Positions 26,803 to 35,215 of a stretch of 42,063 nt of DNA are shown here, in pieces; position 1 is the stretch's first letter, and every line of letters begins with the position of its first letter. Below the pieces are notes generated by a model. The model was not told the DNA's origin. It saw only the letters and a list, made by a program, of their open reading frames with translations, and ran no database searches. The position numbers and the translations under genes are program-made. The stretch covers positions 1 through 42,063 of the forward strand of contig JAAVFJ010000081.1 of the NCBI GenBank assembly GCA_014800845.1. Direction: 5' to 3'. The DNA is from Bacteroidales bacterium. GTDB lineage: Bacteria; Bacteroidota; Bacteroidia; Bacteroidales; Muribaculaceae.

Positions 26803-28539
26803 ATGCCTTATGAGCCGTGGGTTTTATGTAATTTTGTAATGATTATGAACCTGCAAAATCACCTCCAAAAATACAACAGCAGCGTCCTTTTTTCGCTGCT
26901 CATAAGCCTCCTTTTCGCCGGGGGCATCTGCATAATCAGCCAGCTGACCCCGCTTCTGGTTGACGACTGGATTTACCGCTGGGGCTCCGGCAAGAGCTTC
27001 GAGGAGTTCTGGACCTGCAGCGGACCGCGCATAGAGAGTTTCCGCGACGCGCTGCAGAGCTGCTTCGACCATTATTGCCACACCAACGGACGCCTGACCG
27101 ACAAGTTCTTTCTGCTGTTTTCGCTCTACTTACCCGCGTGGCTGAGCAAAGCCATCTGCGCCGGCTCCATGTGGATAGGGCTGCTCTTCATGCTCCGCTG
27201 GACCACGCCAAAACTAAACCTTCCCTACCCTCTCTGCACAGCGGCGGTGTGCTGGTTCATGCTCATCTTCCTCCCCTGGGAAGACAGCATGATGTCGCTC
27301 GCTTGCTTCTGCAATTACCTGCTGCCGATGGGGTTCTGTATGCCTGTGATTCAATGGTTTATCAGCGGCAAAAAGGTGTGCGCAGGGGATGCTGTTTTAG
27401 CCTTCTTGGCGGGCACGATGCATGAATCCATCGGTCTGGCCATGCTGTTAGGCATGGGCGTACTTCTGCTCCGTCACCGCTTCCGGCTCAGCGCCGGGCA
27501 GTGGCTCACCGGGCTCTGCTTCCTTGCCGGCGTGCTGGTGCTCATGCTCGCCCCGGGCACATTCGTACGCATTGACTGCGCGCCCACTCACGCGGTGGGA
27601 CTTTACTGGATAATGGGCACTCTCACTATGCTCCCGCTGATGTTTATAGCCGCCCTGCTGACGGTCATAGCCCTCTGCAGCAAAAAGCACAGAAGTGCTA
27701 TCACGGCGGCGGGTGCGACGGACCGGATGCTGATGCTTTCGGCCACCGCCCTCGGAAGCGTTGTAGTGGCTTTTCTTTCCGTTCACCGCGGCAGAGCGTT
27801 GTGGTATGGCGACCTGCTGTTCATACCCTACATCTTCCTATGCGTCAACCTGTTGTGGCCGAAGCTCCTGAAGCGTAAATCCATCCTTGCGCTGCTGCTC
27901 ACCGCCGCGCTCTGCGGCATCTTCACCTGGTGTGCAGTCACCCAGATAAAGTTTAGCCGCGAGGCTCGCCAACTGGCTGAGCCGGGCAGTTCGCAATGGG
28001 CCGATGTGGCTGACTATTCTCAGCTCAGCCCCTGGCAATTCGGCCTCACCACACCGGTGCTGGCAGAGTGCGCCTACACCCATATTTCCCAACGCTTCTA
28101 CCTGCGCCATCAGCACCCGAAATACTTCTTCGCCCCCTTCCCCACGAGGTTTAAAAACATCCCCTACACGGAGTGGGACACACTACCCGGACAGAGTGGC
28201 CTCTACGGTCATTTCCCCCTCTATTTCGTGCCCGACTTCAAGCCGGATCCCGATAGAGAACAATGGTCGGCCACAGCCACCTACGACATAGAGCACGCGC
28301 CCCTCACCCTCTACAACTGGCCGCTGAAACTCCGCGGCATAAAGAAGCTCGAAGCAGCCATGATAGCCGACATCTACCGCATCCCCCGCGGCGAGATGCC
28401 GGCAGAGGAACAACAGCACTACGCCGACCCACTGACGGGAGTGGTGCCCGACACTCTCACATTCTTCTATCTCTTCCAGCTTCCGCGCCCCATGCGCGGT
28501 GCCCCGGCAATCGGACGGCAAGATGTGAATTCTCACTGA
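26803..28539 (+). CDS. polytopic membrane protein, GT-C/DUF6056-like
   Basis: About 578 residues with roughly ten hydrophobic segments. After the first helix comes VDDWIYRWGS, and FDHYCHTNGRLTDKFFLLFS follows. An acidic pair in the first outside loop with an NGR motif is the layout of GT-C-type glycosyltransferases and DUF6056-like proteins, so a sugar or lipid-linked substrate is possible (inference). The C-terminal 150 residues are soluble. The start is uncertain: ATG codons at 26839 and 26845 (MNLQNHLQKY) fit a usual N terminus better, and TAATTTTG at 26829-26836 would be a -7 box for a short leader. No operon partner. Confidence 0.75.
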   Translation: MPYEPWVLCNFVMIMNLQNHLQKYNSSVLFSLLISLLFAGGICIISQLTPLLVDDWIYRWGSGKSFEEFWTCSGPRIESFRDALQSCFDHYCHTNGRLTDKFFLLFSLYLPAWLSKAICAGSMWIGLLFMLRWTTPKLNLPYPLCTAAVCWFMLIFLPWEDSMMSLACFCNYLLPMGFCMPVIQWFISGKKVCAGDAVLAFLAGTMHESIGLAMLLGMGVLLLRHRFRLSAGQWLTGLCFLAGVLVLMLAPGTFVRIDCAPTHAVGLYWIMGTLTMLPLMFIAALLTVIALCSKKHRSAITAAGATDRMLMLSATALGSVVVAFLSVHRGRALWYGDLLFIPYIFLCVNLLWPKLLKRKSILALLLTAALCGIFTWCAVTQIKFSREARQLAEPGSSQWADVADYSQLSPWQFGLTTPVLAECAYTHISQRFYLRHQHPKYFFAPFPTRFKNIPYTEWDTLPGQSGLYGHFPLYFVPDFKPDPDREQWSATATYDIEHAPLTLYNWPLKLRGIKKLEAAMIADIYRIPRGEMPAEEQQHYADPLTGVVPDTLTFFYLFQLPRPMRGAPAIGRQDVNSH

Positions 28540-28554
28540 AAAATCCGTATGCAG

Positions 28555-28585
28555 TTGGCAAGTTGCGAATTTTTTGCTAACTTTG
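28555..28585 (+). promoter_or_regulatory. promoter of the dnaN operon
   Basis: TTG (28555-28557), 20 bases, TAACTTTG (28578-28585): an exact Bacteroidetes promoter 77 bases before the dnaN ATG. It begins 15 bases after the stop of the preceding gene, so the dnaN unit has its own start. Confidence 0.8.
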
Positions 28586-28662
28586 AAAGATATTTAAAGG
28601 CCCAAGCTTTTTCTATTCAAAGTAAAATTTAATCAAGAATAAATACATAAAAGCCTCATATT

Positions 28663-29823
28663 ATGAAGTTCAACATTCCAAGCAAGACGCTGCAGACCCA
28701 GCTGGCAGCAGTGAGCAAGGTCATAAACAGCAAAAACGCCCTGTCCATACTCGATAATTTCCTGCTTATTCTGAGCGGCGAAACCCTCTCGATTATGGGC
28801 TCCGACTCCGAGAACACTATGATTGCCAACGTGCAGGTGTTTGACGCCGAAGGCGAGGGACTGATTGCCATCAACGCCAAGCGCCTGCTGGATGTGCTCA
28901 AGGAGGTGGCCGGCCAGCCCCTGACTTTCGTAATCAACGACGACACCAAGGAGGTGGACATCCGCTTCATGAACGGCCACTTCAACTTCATGGGTATCGA
29001 CGGCAACGAGTTCCCCCGCAAGGAGGAGGCACAGGCCGACACCAAGACCTTCAGTCTCCCCGCTGAGGTGGTGCGCAAGGGTCTGGAAAACACGCTCTTT
29101 GCCGTGGGCACTGAGTCAATCCGCCCCATCATGACCGGTGTGCACTGGGACATCTGCCCCGTAGCCGAGGGTGTGGAAAACGCTCAGCCGCTTCCCGGCA
29201 TCACTTTCGTAGCCTCCGACACCCACAAACTCGTGCGCTACATCAACACCGAAGCCAATCCCGGCCTGACTGCCAGCTTCATCATGCCCCCCAAGCCTGC
29301 TGCCATTCTTCGCGGTCTGATTGCCAAGGAGGAGGGTGAAGTAAAGATTGAGATGGATGCCAACAGCGCCACTTTCACTGTGGCCGACTGCTCGCTCACC
29401 TGCCGCTTCATCAAGGGTCGCTACCCCAACTACAACCGCGTAATCCCCGAGAACAATCCCTTTGAGCTCACCATCGACCGCGTGAGCCTGCTCACCGCCA
29501 TGCGCCGTGTGTCGCTCTTCGCCAACAGCGCCTCATCGCTCGTGCGCTTCAACATCCGTCAGGGGGAAGTGCTCCTGGCCGCTCAGGACCTGGACTACTC
29601 CACCTCGGCCGAAGAGCGCCTGGAGTGTGACTATCAGGGCAATGTGATGACCATAGGCTTCAACGCCACCTACATGATTGAGGTGCTCAACAACCTCCAG
29701 TCCGACACCATCGTAATCCGCCTCTCTGACCCCGCCCGCCCCGGCATCGTGCTCCCGCTCGTGCAGCTCGAGGGGGAAGATGTGCTCATGCTCCTCATGC
29801 CCATGCAGGTAATGGATTACTAA
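28663..29823 (+). CDS. dnaN: DNA polymerase III subunit beta (sliding clamp)
   Basis: Ring-shaped processivity factor for DNA polymerase III and hub for repair proteins. The 386 residues contain three clamp domains of about 120 residues each. Family stretches include SIMGSDSENTMIANV, FVASDTHKLVRYI and CRFIKGRYPNYNRVIPEN, and the C terminus ends in LMPMQVMDY, close to the canonical MPMR-type ending. First gene of a plus-strand operon with its own promoter. It is not next to dnaA here. Confidence 0.97.
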   Translation: MKFNIPSKTLQTQLAAVSKVINSKNALSILDNFLLILSGETLSIMGSDSENTMIANVQVFDAEGEGLIAINAKRLLDVLKEVAGQPLTFVINDDTKEVDIRFMNGHFNFMGIDGNEFPRKEEAQADTKTFSLPAEVVRKGLENTLFAVGTESIRPIMTGVHWDICPVAEGVENAQPLPGITFVASDTHKLVRYINTEANPGLTASFIMPPKPAAILRGLIAKEEGEVKIEMDANSATFTVADCSLTCRFIKGRYPNYNRVIPENNPFELTIDRVSLLTAMRRVSLFANSASSLVRFNIRQGEVLLAAQDLDYSTSAEERLECDYQGNVMTIGFNATYMIEVLNNLQSDTIVIRLSDPARPGIVLPLVQLEGEDVLMLLMPMQVMDY

Positions 29824-29847
29824 GCCCCTAAGAAACCATAACGACGT

Positions 29848-30627
29848 ATGAAACTCAACCTTACCCGCCCCATCATCTTCTTTGACCTGGAGACTACGGG
29901 GGTAAACATAAACTATGACCGCATCGTGGAGATTTCCTGCGTTAAGGTCTACCCCGACGGTCGCGAAGTGACCTGGACCAAGCGTCTCAACCCGGGCATG
30001 CACATTCCGGAAGCCGCCTCAGCCGTTCACCATATCACCGACGAGGATGTGAAGGACGCTCCCCACTTCGCCGATGTGGCCCCGATGCTCATGAAGACCT
30101 TCGAGGGGTGCGACATTGCCGGCTTCAACAGCAATAAATTCGACATACCGGTGCTCATGGCCGAGTTCGGCCGCGTCGGCATGAACTTCTCGCTGCTGGG
30201 GCGCAATCTGGTGGATGTGCAGACCATCTATCACCGCCTGGAACAGCGCACTCTCTCAGCCGCTTACCGCTTCTATTGCGGCAAGAATCTGGAGGATGCC
30301 CACTCGGCGCTCGCCGACACCATGGCCACCTACGAGGTCCTCAAGGCGCAACTCGAGCGCTACGAGGAGACGGAGGAATTCGGCAACGATATGGCCAAGC
30401 TCGCCCGCTTCTCGGTGCAGGGTGGCAACATTGACCTGGCAGGCCGCTTCTCGCGCTCCCAGCAGGGCGACGTGATTTTCAATTTCGGCAAGTACAAGGG
30501 GCAGAAAGTGGCCGACGTGCTCCGCCGCGAACCCGGCTACTACGCCTGGATGATGCAGGGCGATTTCCCGAAAGACACCAAGGACGTGCTCACTTCGGTC
30601 TACGTAAAACTCAAGAAGAAGAACTGA
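29848..30627 (+). CDS. DEDDh 3'-5' exonuclease (DnaQ-like) with C-terminal extension
   Basis: A 259-residue exonuclease. All acidic residues of the DEDDh class are visible: Asp13 and Glu15 (FFDLETTG), Asp99 (NSNKFDIPVL), His152 and Asp157 (AHSALADTMA). The C-terminal segment (about 212-259, FNFGKYKGQKVADVL, YYAWMMQGDFP) resembles the small DUF3820-like module found on some exonucleases. Coming 24 bases after dnaN, it is likely a proofreading or repair exonuclease working with the clamp (inference). TGATG links its stop to the coaBC start. Confidence 0.9.
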   Translation: MKLNLTRPIIFFDLETTGVNINYDRIVEISCVKVYPDGREVTWTKRLNPGMHIPEAASAVHHITDEDVKDAPHFADVAPMLMKTFEGCDIAGFNSNKFDIPVLMAEFGRVGMNFSLLGRNLVDVQTIYHRLEQRTLSAAYRFYCGKNLEDAHSALADTMATYEVLKAQLERYEETEEFGNDMAKLARFSVQGGNIDLAGRFSRSQQGDVIFNFGKYKGQKVADVLRREPGYYAWMMQGDFPKDTKDVLTSVYVKLKKKN

Positions 30628-31817
30628 TGCTGCAAGGTAAGCATATAATTCTCGGCATAACCGGCGGCATCGCGGCCTACAAGAGTGTGCAGATTCTGCG
30701 CCTGCTCCGCAAGGCCGGGGCTGAGGTGCAGGTCGTAATCACCCCTGCCGGCAAGGAATTCATCACCCCCGTCACCCTCTCATCGCTCAGCGGAAAGCCG
30801 GTGATAAGTGAGTTTTTCACAGCCAACACCGGCGTGTGGAATTCCCACGTGGACCTCGGTCTCTGGGCCGACGCCATGGTGATAGCTCCCGCCACCGCCT
30901 CCTCTCTGGCGAAGATGGCCAACGGCGTGGCCGACAACATGCTCATCACCACCTATCTCTCGGCAAAATGCCAAGTATTTGCCGCCCCCGCCATGGACCT
31001 CGACATGTATAGCCACCCCTCCACCCAGCGCAATCTGCGCACTCTGGAGCAGGATGGCGTGATTCTCATAGAGCCGGCCGACGGCTACCTCGCCTCCGGC
31101 CTCGTGGGCAAGGGGCGCATGGAGGAACCCGAGCAGATCGTCAAGGTGCTGGCAGAGCACATGGCCACCCCGCGCGACCTGGAGGGTAAAAAAATCTTAA
31201 TCACCGCCGGCCCCACACACGAAAACATTGACCCCGTGCGTTTTATAGGCAATTATTCATCTGGCAAGATGGGTTATTCCCTGGCAGCACGCTGCGCCGA
31301 GAGGGGCGCCGAGGTGTGGCTCGTGAGCGGTCCTGTGAGCCGGACCACCCCTGCCGGCAATGTCCACAGAATTGATGTGACCTCGGCCCGCGAGATGCAC
31401 GATGCCTGCGTAGAGCTTTTCCCCGGCATGGACGCCGCCATCATGTGCGCGGCAGTGGCCGACTACGCTCCCGCTGAGTGCGCCGACTCCAAAATTAAGC
31501 GCGAGTCAACCGGCGAAATCACGCTGCGCCTCGTGCCCAATCCCGACATTGCCGCCAAGCTCGGCACCATGAAGCGCGAGGGGCAGAAGCTAATAGGCTT
31601 CGCGCTGGAGACGAACAATGAGCATGCTCACGCCATCGACAAGCTGCGCCGCAAGAATCTGGACTTCATCGTGCTCAACTCCCTGCGCAATCCTAAGGCA
31701 GGCTTTGGCGTGGACACCAATCAGGTGACCATAATCAGCGCCGACGGCGAGGAGCATGATTTCCCGGCCAAGGACAAAAACATCGTTGCCACCGACATTA
31801 TTGACGTGACACTATGA
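30627..31817 (+). CDS. coaBC: bifunctional phosphopantothenoylcysteine decarboxylase/phosphopantothenate-cysteine ligase
   Basis: Two consecutive steps of coenzyme A synthesis on one protein of 396 residues. The N-terminal CoaC flavoprotein domain (1-180) has GGIAAYKSVQ, the active-site region SHVDLGLWADAMVIAPAT, and MANGVADNML. The C-terminal CoaB domain (from about 187, KKILITAGPTHENIDPVRFIGN) carries the nucleotide site and FALETNN, then KLRRKNLDFIVLN. It is coupled to the exonuclease by a shared base and overlaps the next gene by four. Confidence 0.96.
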   Translation: MLQGKHIILGITGGIAAYKSVQILRLLRKAGAEVQVVITPAGKEFITPVTLSSLSGKPVISEFFTANTGVWNSHVDLGLWADAMVIAPATASSLAKMANGVADNMLITTYLSAKCQVFAAPAMDLDMYSHPSTQRNLRTLEQDGVILIEPADGYLASGLVGKGRMEEPEQIVKVLAEHMATPRDLEGKKILITAGPTHENIDPVRFIGNYSSGKMGYSLAARCAERGAEVWLVSGPVSRTTPAGNVHRIDVTSAREMHDACVELFPGMDAAIMCAAVADYAPAECADSKIKRESTGEITLRLVPNPDIAAKLGTMKREGQKLIGFALETNNEHAHAIDKLRRKNLDFIVLNSLRNPKAGFGVDTNQVTIISADGEEHDFPAKDKNIVATDIIDVTL

Positions 31818-32722
31818 AATTCAAACTCTTACTTCTGATAGCTATCATAGCAGCGGCTCTTTCCCCTCTTAGGGCGCAGGAGCTGAACTGCACCGTGGAG
31901 GTCAACAGCCAGAAAATAGAAGGTACCGACAAGAGTATCTTCGAGGAGCTGCAGGGGGCCCTCACCGAGTATGTGAACACCTACAAATGGACCAACGCTC
32001 AATTTTCAGTCAATGAGAAGATTGAGTGCCGCATATTCCTGACTGTCAGCAAGTATGAGGATGACCGAATCACGGGTGACCTGCAGGTGCAGCTCATCCG
32101 CCCCGTCTACAACAGCACTTACACCACCCCTCTGATCAATTTCAAGGACTCCAAGGTGGAGTTTAACTATGCCCGCGGCGACCAGCTCAACCACACCGAG
32201 GGCACCTGGGAGAGCAATCTGACGGCCATAATCGACTATTACGCCAATCTCTTCCTCGCTCTGGACTTCGACAGCTTCTCGCCGCTCGGCGGGCAGCCCT
32301 ATTTCGACCGCCTCGCCTCGATAGTGCAGATGGCGCAGAGCAGCGGCGAGGTGGGCTGGCGCGCCTTTGAGGACAACAAGAACCGCTCGGCGGTGCTCTC
32401 CTCCTACACTGACGCGCAGATGAAGCCCATGCGCGAGATGCTCTACAACTACCATCGCCGAGGCCTGGACGAGATGGTGACCTCTCCCGACAAGGGGCGC
32501 GCCGCCATCACTGCCGAGCTCCGCAAGCTCCCGGCCATTCATCAGGCCGACCCCATGAGTGTGTCGCTCTCTATTTTCCGCGACACTAAGCTGGATGAGC
32601 TCGTAAACATCTATTCCGAAGCCCCCGCCTCTGAGCGCGAGGAGGTCTACAAAATCCTCTCCCCTCTCTACCCCACTGACCTGGAACGGCTTGAGCTCAT
32701 AAAGAACCCGGTAACACGCTGA
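31814..32722 (+). CDS. DUF4835 (PorD-like) exported protein
   Basis: 302 residues with a cleavable signal peptide (about 1-21, ending LSPLRAQ) and no other membrane segment, so it is periplasmic or outer-membrane associated. It matches DUF4835: LNCTVEVNSQKIEGTDKSIF, SYEDDR-like KYEDDRITGDLQVQLIRPVY, and DYYANLFLALDFDSFSP. Members have been named PorD in type IX secretion work; whether this organism uses that system cannot be judged here. It overlaps coaBC by four bases and precedes recN, an arrangement conserved in Bacteroidetes. Confidence 0.9.
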   Translation: MKFKLLLLIAIIAAALSPLRAQELNCTVEVNSQKIEGTDKSIFEELQGALTEYVNTYKWTNAQFSVNEKIECRIFLTVSKYEDDRITGDLQVQLIRPVYNSTYTTPLINFKDSKVEFNYARGDQLNHTEGTWESNLTAIIDYYANLFLALDFDSFSPLGGQPYFDRLASIVQMAQSSGEVGWRAFEDNKNRSAVLSSYTDAQMKPMREMLYNYHRRGLDEMVTSPDKGRAAITAELRKLPAIHQADPMSVSLSIFRDTKLDELVNIYSEAPASEREEVYKILSPLYPTDLERLELIKNPVTR

Positions 32723-32730
32723 TTGATGCT

Positions 32731-34401
32731 ATGTTGACTCATCTCTACATATCCCGATACGCACTGATTGACACTCTTGATGTGGAATTCACACCGGGGC
32801 TCTCCACAATCACCGGCGAGACCGGTGCCGGCAAATCCATCATGCTCGGCGCCCTGTCGCTGCTGCTCGGACAGCGCGCCGACTCCCGCAAGGCTGCCCC
32901 GGCAGCCGAAGGCAAGACGGTGGTGGAGGGCACCTTTGACATCTCCTCATTTCCCCACCTCACTGCGCTGCTCGAGGAGTGCGAACTGGACGCCGCCGAG
33001 GACTCGCTGATGATTCTGCGTCGCGAGATAGCCCCCACAGGCCGCAGCCGCGCCTTCATCAACGACTCCCCGGTGAGTCTGCAGGTGATGAACCGCGTAG
33101 CCTCTCACCTCATCGACATCCATTCGCAACACGCCAATCTGCTGCTCGCTAACCCCGCCTGGCAGCTCAACCTGATTGATGCCTACGCCGACAATGCCGC
33201 CGAGCGCCGCGCCTACCGGGAGCTCTATGAGGCTTACCGCTCGCTGCGCAGCCGCATTGCCACGCTTAAGACGAGCGCCGCCCATGCACGTGAGAATGAG
33301 GAGTTTATAGCATTCCGCCTCGAGCATCTGCGCAAACTAAAACCTGAAGAGGGGGAGCTGGAGCGTCTGGAAGCGCGCCAGCAGATTCTCGCCGATGCCG
33401 GCTCCATCTCTGAGAACATAGCCGAGGCGCGCGCACTGCTTGCCGACTCCGATGTGGGCATACTCGATTCGCTGGCGCAGGTAATAAATGCGCTCCACCG
33501 CGTGAACCCCGCCATCTTTGCCGATGACCCGGAGCTGACCTCGCGCGTGGAGAGCGCCCGTATAGACCTGGCCGACATAGCCTCCTCGCTTGAAGATTAT
33601 CTGGACCGCGTGGAGGCCGACCCCTCTGAGCTGGAGCGCACCGAGGCCCGAATAGATGAACTTTACGAAGCACAAAGGCGTTTCAACGTAGCCTCGGAGG
33701 CCGAGCTGATAGAGCTCCACAAGGCGCTGGAGAAGGAATACGCCATGCTCACCGACGATGACACCGACATACCGGCCCTGGAGCAGGAGCTTCATGCACT
33801 GGGCGCACGCCTGAAAGAAGTCGCTGCCAAGCTGCGCCAGACCCGCATAGATAGCATTGAGACTATCAGCCGCCTGCTGCTTGAGCTGGCGCGCCCGCTC
33901 GGACTGGCCAATCTCAGGCTGGCATTCAGCATCACCACCGCCAAGCTCACCTCCACCGGCGGCGACATGCCCTCGCTGCTCGTGGCCTTCAACAAGAATC
34001 AGGAGCTACGCCCTGTGGAGCAGGTAGCCTCCGGCGGTGAAATCTCGCGATTGATGCTCTGCCTTAAGGCCCTGATGGCAAGGCGCATGCAGCTCCCCAC
34101 CATTATATTTGATGAGGTGGACACCGGAGTGAGCGGCGACATAGCCGACAGAATGGGCGCTCTAATGCGAACCATGTCGGCCGACATGCAGGTGCTCACC
34201 ATCACCCACCTCCCGCAGGTGGCCGCCAAGGGTGCCTCTCAATATAAAGTCTACAAGTCCGACACCGCCGACGCCACCCACACTCACATGCGCCGCCTCA
34301 CCCCCGAGGAGCGCGAGGAGGAGATTGCGGCCATGCTCTCAGGTGCCGACACTTCGGAGGCCGCACGCCACAATGCCCGCGAGCTTCTGCGTAACCTGTA
34401 A
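32731..34401 (+). CDS. recN: DNA repair protein RecN
   Basis: SMC-like ATPase acting in double-strand break repair. The 556 residues show the Walker A motif GETGAGKSIMLGAL near residue 29, a long coiled-coil region about 150-350, the ABC signature VASGGEISRLML, and Walker B TIIFDEVDTGVSGDIA. The D-loop and the switch His in LTITHLPQVAA are present. Nothing is missing. It starts 8 bases after the DUF4835 gene. Confidence 0.96.
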   Translation: MLTHLYISRYALIDTLDVEFTPGLSTITGETGAGKSIMLGALSLLLGQRADSRKAAPAAEGKTVVEGTFDISSFPHLTALLEECELDAAEDSLMILRREIAPTGRSRAFINDSPVSLQVMNRVASHLIDIHSQHANLLLANPAWQLNLIDAYADNAAERRAYRELYEAYRSLRSRIATLKTSAAHARENEEFIAFRLEHLRKLKPEEGELERLEARQQILADAGSISENIAEARALLADSDVGILDSLAQVINALHRVNPAIFADDPELTSRVESARIDLADIASSLEDYLDRVEADPSELERTEARIDELYEAQRRFNVASEAELIELHKALEKEYAMLTDDDTDIPALEQELHALGARLKEVAAKLRQTRIDSIETISRLLLELARPLGLANLRLAFSITTAKLTSTGGDMPSLLVAFNKNQELRPVEQVASGGEISRLMLCLKALMARRMQLPTIIFDEVDTGVSGDIADRMGALMRTMSADMQVLTITHLPQVAAKGASQYKVYKSDTADATHTHMRRLTPEEREEEIAAMLSGADTSEAARHNARELLRNL

Positions 34402-34421
34402 CACTTAACCCATAACCCAAA

Positions 34422-35183
34422 ATGATTAACAAGAACGACTACATATTTGGCTTGAGAGCCATAATCGAAGCTATCGAGGCAGGTCGCGACATCGACAAGG
34501 TCCTGATACGCAAAGACCTGGCCGGCGGCGACCTCTCCCGCGAACTCCTCCATAAGATTAAGGAATATGGCATACCCTCGCAGCGTGTGCCTCTGGAAAA
34601 GCTCAATCGCATCACGATGAAGAATCATCAGGGGGCGATTGCGCTGCTTTCTGCCGTGCCCTACCACTCGCTGGAGCAGCTGCTCCCCACGCTCTATGAG
34701 GAGGGCGCTATGCCCTTCTTCGTGATGCTCGACGGGGTAACCGACGTGCGCAACTTCGGAGCCATCTGCCGCACGGCTGAGTGCGCCGGGGCCGACGCCG
34801 TAATCATTCCCGAACGCGGCAGCGCCACCCCCAACGCCGACGCCATGAAGACCTCGGCAGGCGCCCTGATGCACCTGCCCGTGTGCCGCGTAAGCTCTCT
34901 GAAGGAGGCCATCAGCTACCTGCAGCAGAGCGGCGTAACCGTAATCGGCGCAAGCGAGAAGGCCGACAAGACCTACACCGACGTGCCCTGCACCGGCCCC
35001 GTAGCCATCGTGATGGGCGCAGAAGACACGGGTCTCTCCCCCGAAGTAATCCGCTCGTGCGACTATCTCGCCTCCATACCCATCCTCGGTTCCATCGGTT
35101 CGCTCAATGTGTCGGTGGCTGCCGGCATCATGACCTACGAGGTTGTGCGCCAGCGCCTTGCCGCAGGCTTCCGTCCCGAATAA
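34422..35183 (+). CDS. rlmB: 23S rRNA 2'-O-methyltransferase RlmB / TrmH-family
   Basis: SPOUT-fold methyltransferase, probably acting on a guanosine in 23S rRNA domain V. The 253 residues have an N-terminal substrate-binding domain (IFGLRAIIEAIEAGRDIDKV), then the trefoil-knot domain from about 100. Its three motifs are DGVTDVRNFGAICRTAEC, VMGAEDTGLS and IPILGSIGSLNVSVAAG. It follows recN after 20 bases. Other TrmH members with different RNA targets cannot be excluded. Confidence 0.92.
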   Translation: MINKNDYIFGLRAIIEAIEAGRDIDKVLIRKDLAGGDLSRELLHKIKEYGIPSQRVPLEKLNRITMKNHQGAIALLSAVPYHSLEQLLPTLYEEGAMPFFVMLDGVTDVRNFGAICRTAECAGADAVIIPERGSATPNADAMKTSAGALMHLPVCRVSSLKEAISYLQQSGVTVIGASEKADKTYTDVPCTGPVAIVMGAEDTGLSPEVIRSCDYLASIPILGSIGSLNVSVAAGIMTYEVVRQRLAAGFRPE

Positions 35184-35215
35184 ATAAGACAATCTAAATC
35201 ACAATATATAACACC

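Noticed and set aside
34284..35192. 302-codon frame opposite rlmB
   Set aside because: It is a shadow of a GC-rich coding strand. The plus-strand RlmB reading has clear SPOUT motifs; the antisense product has repetitive His/Gly composition and no family.
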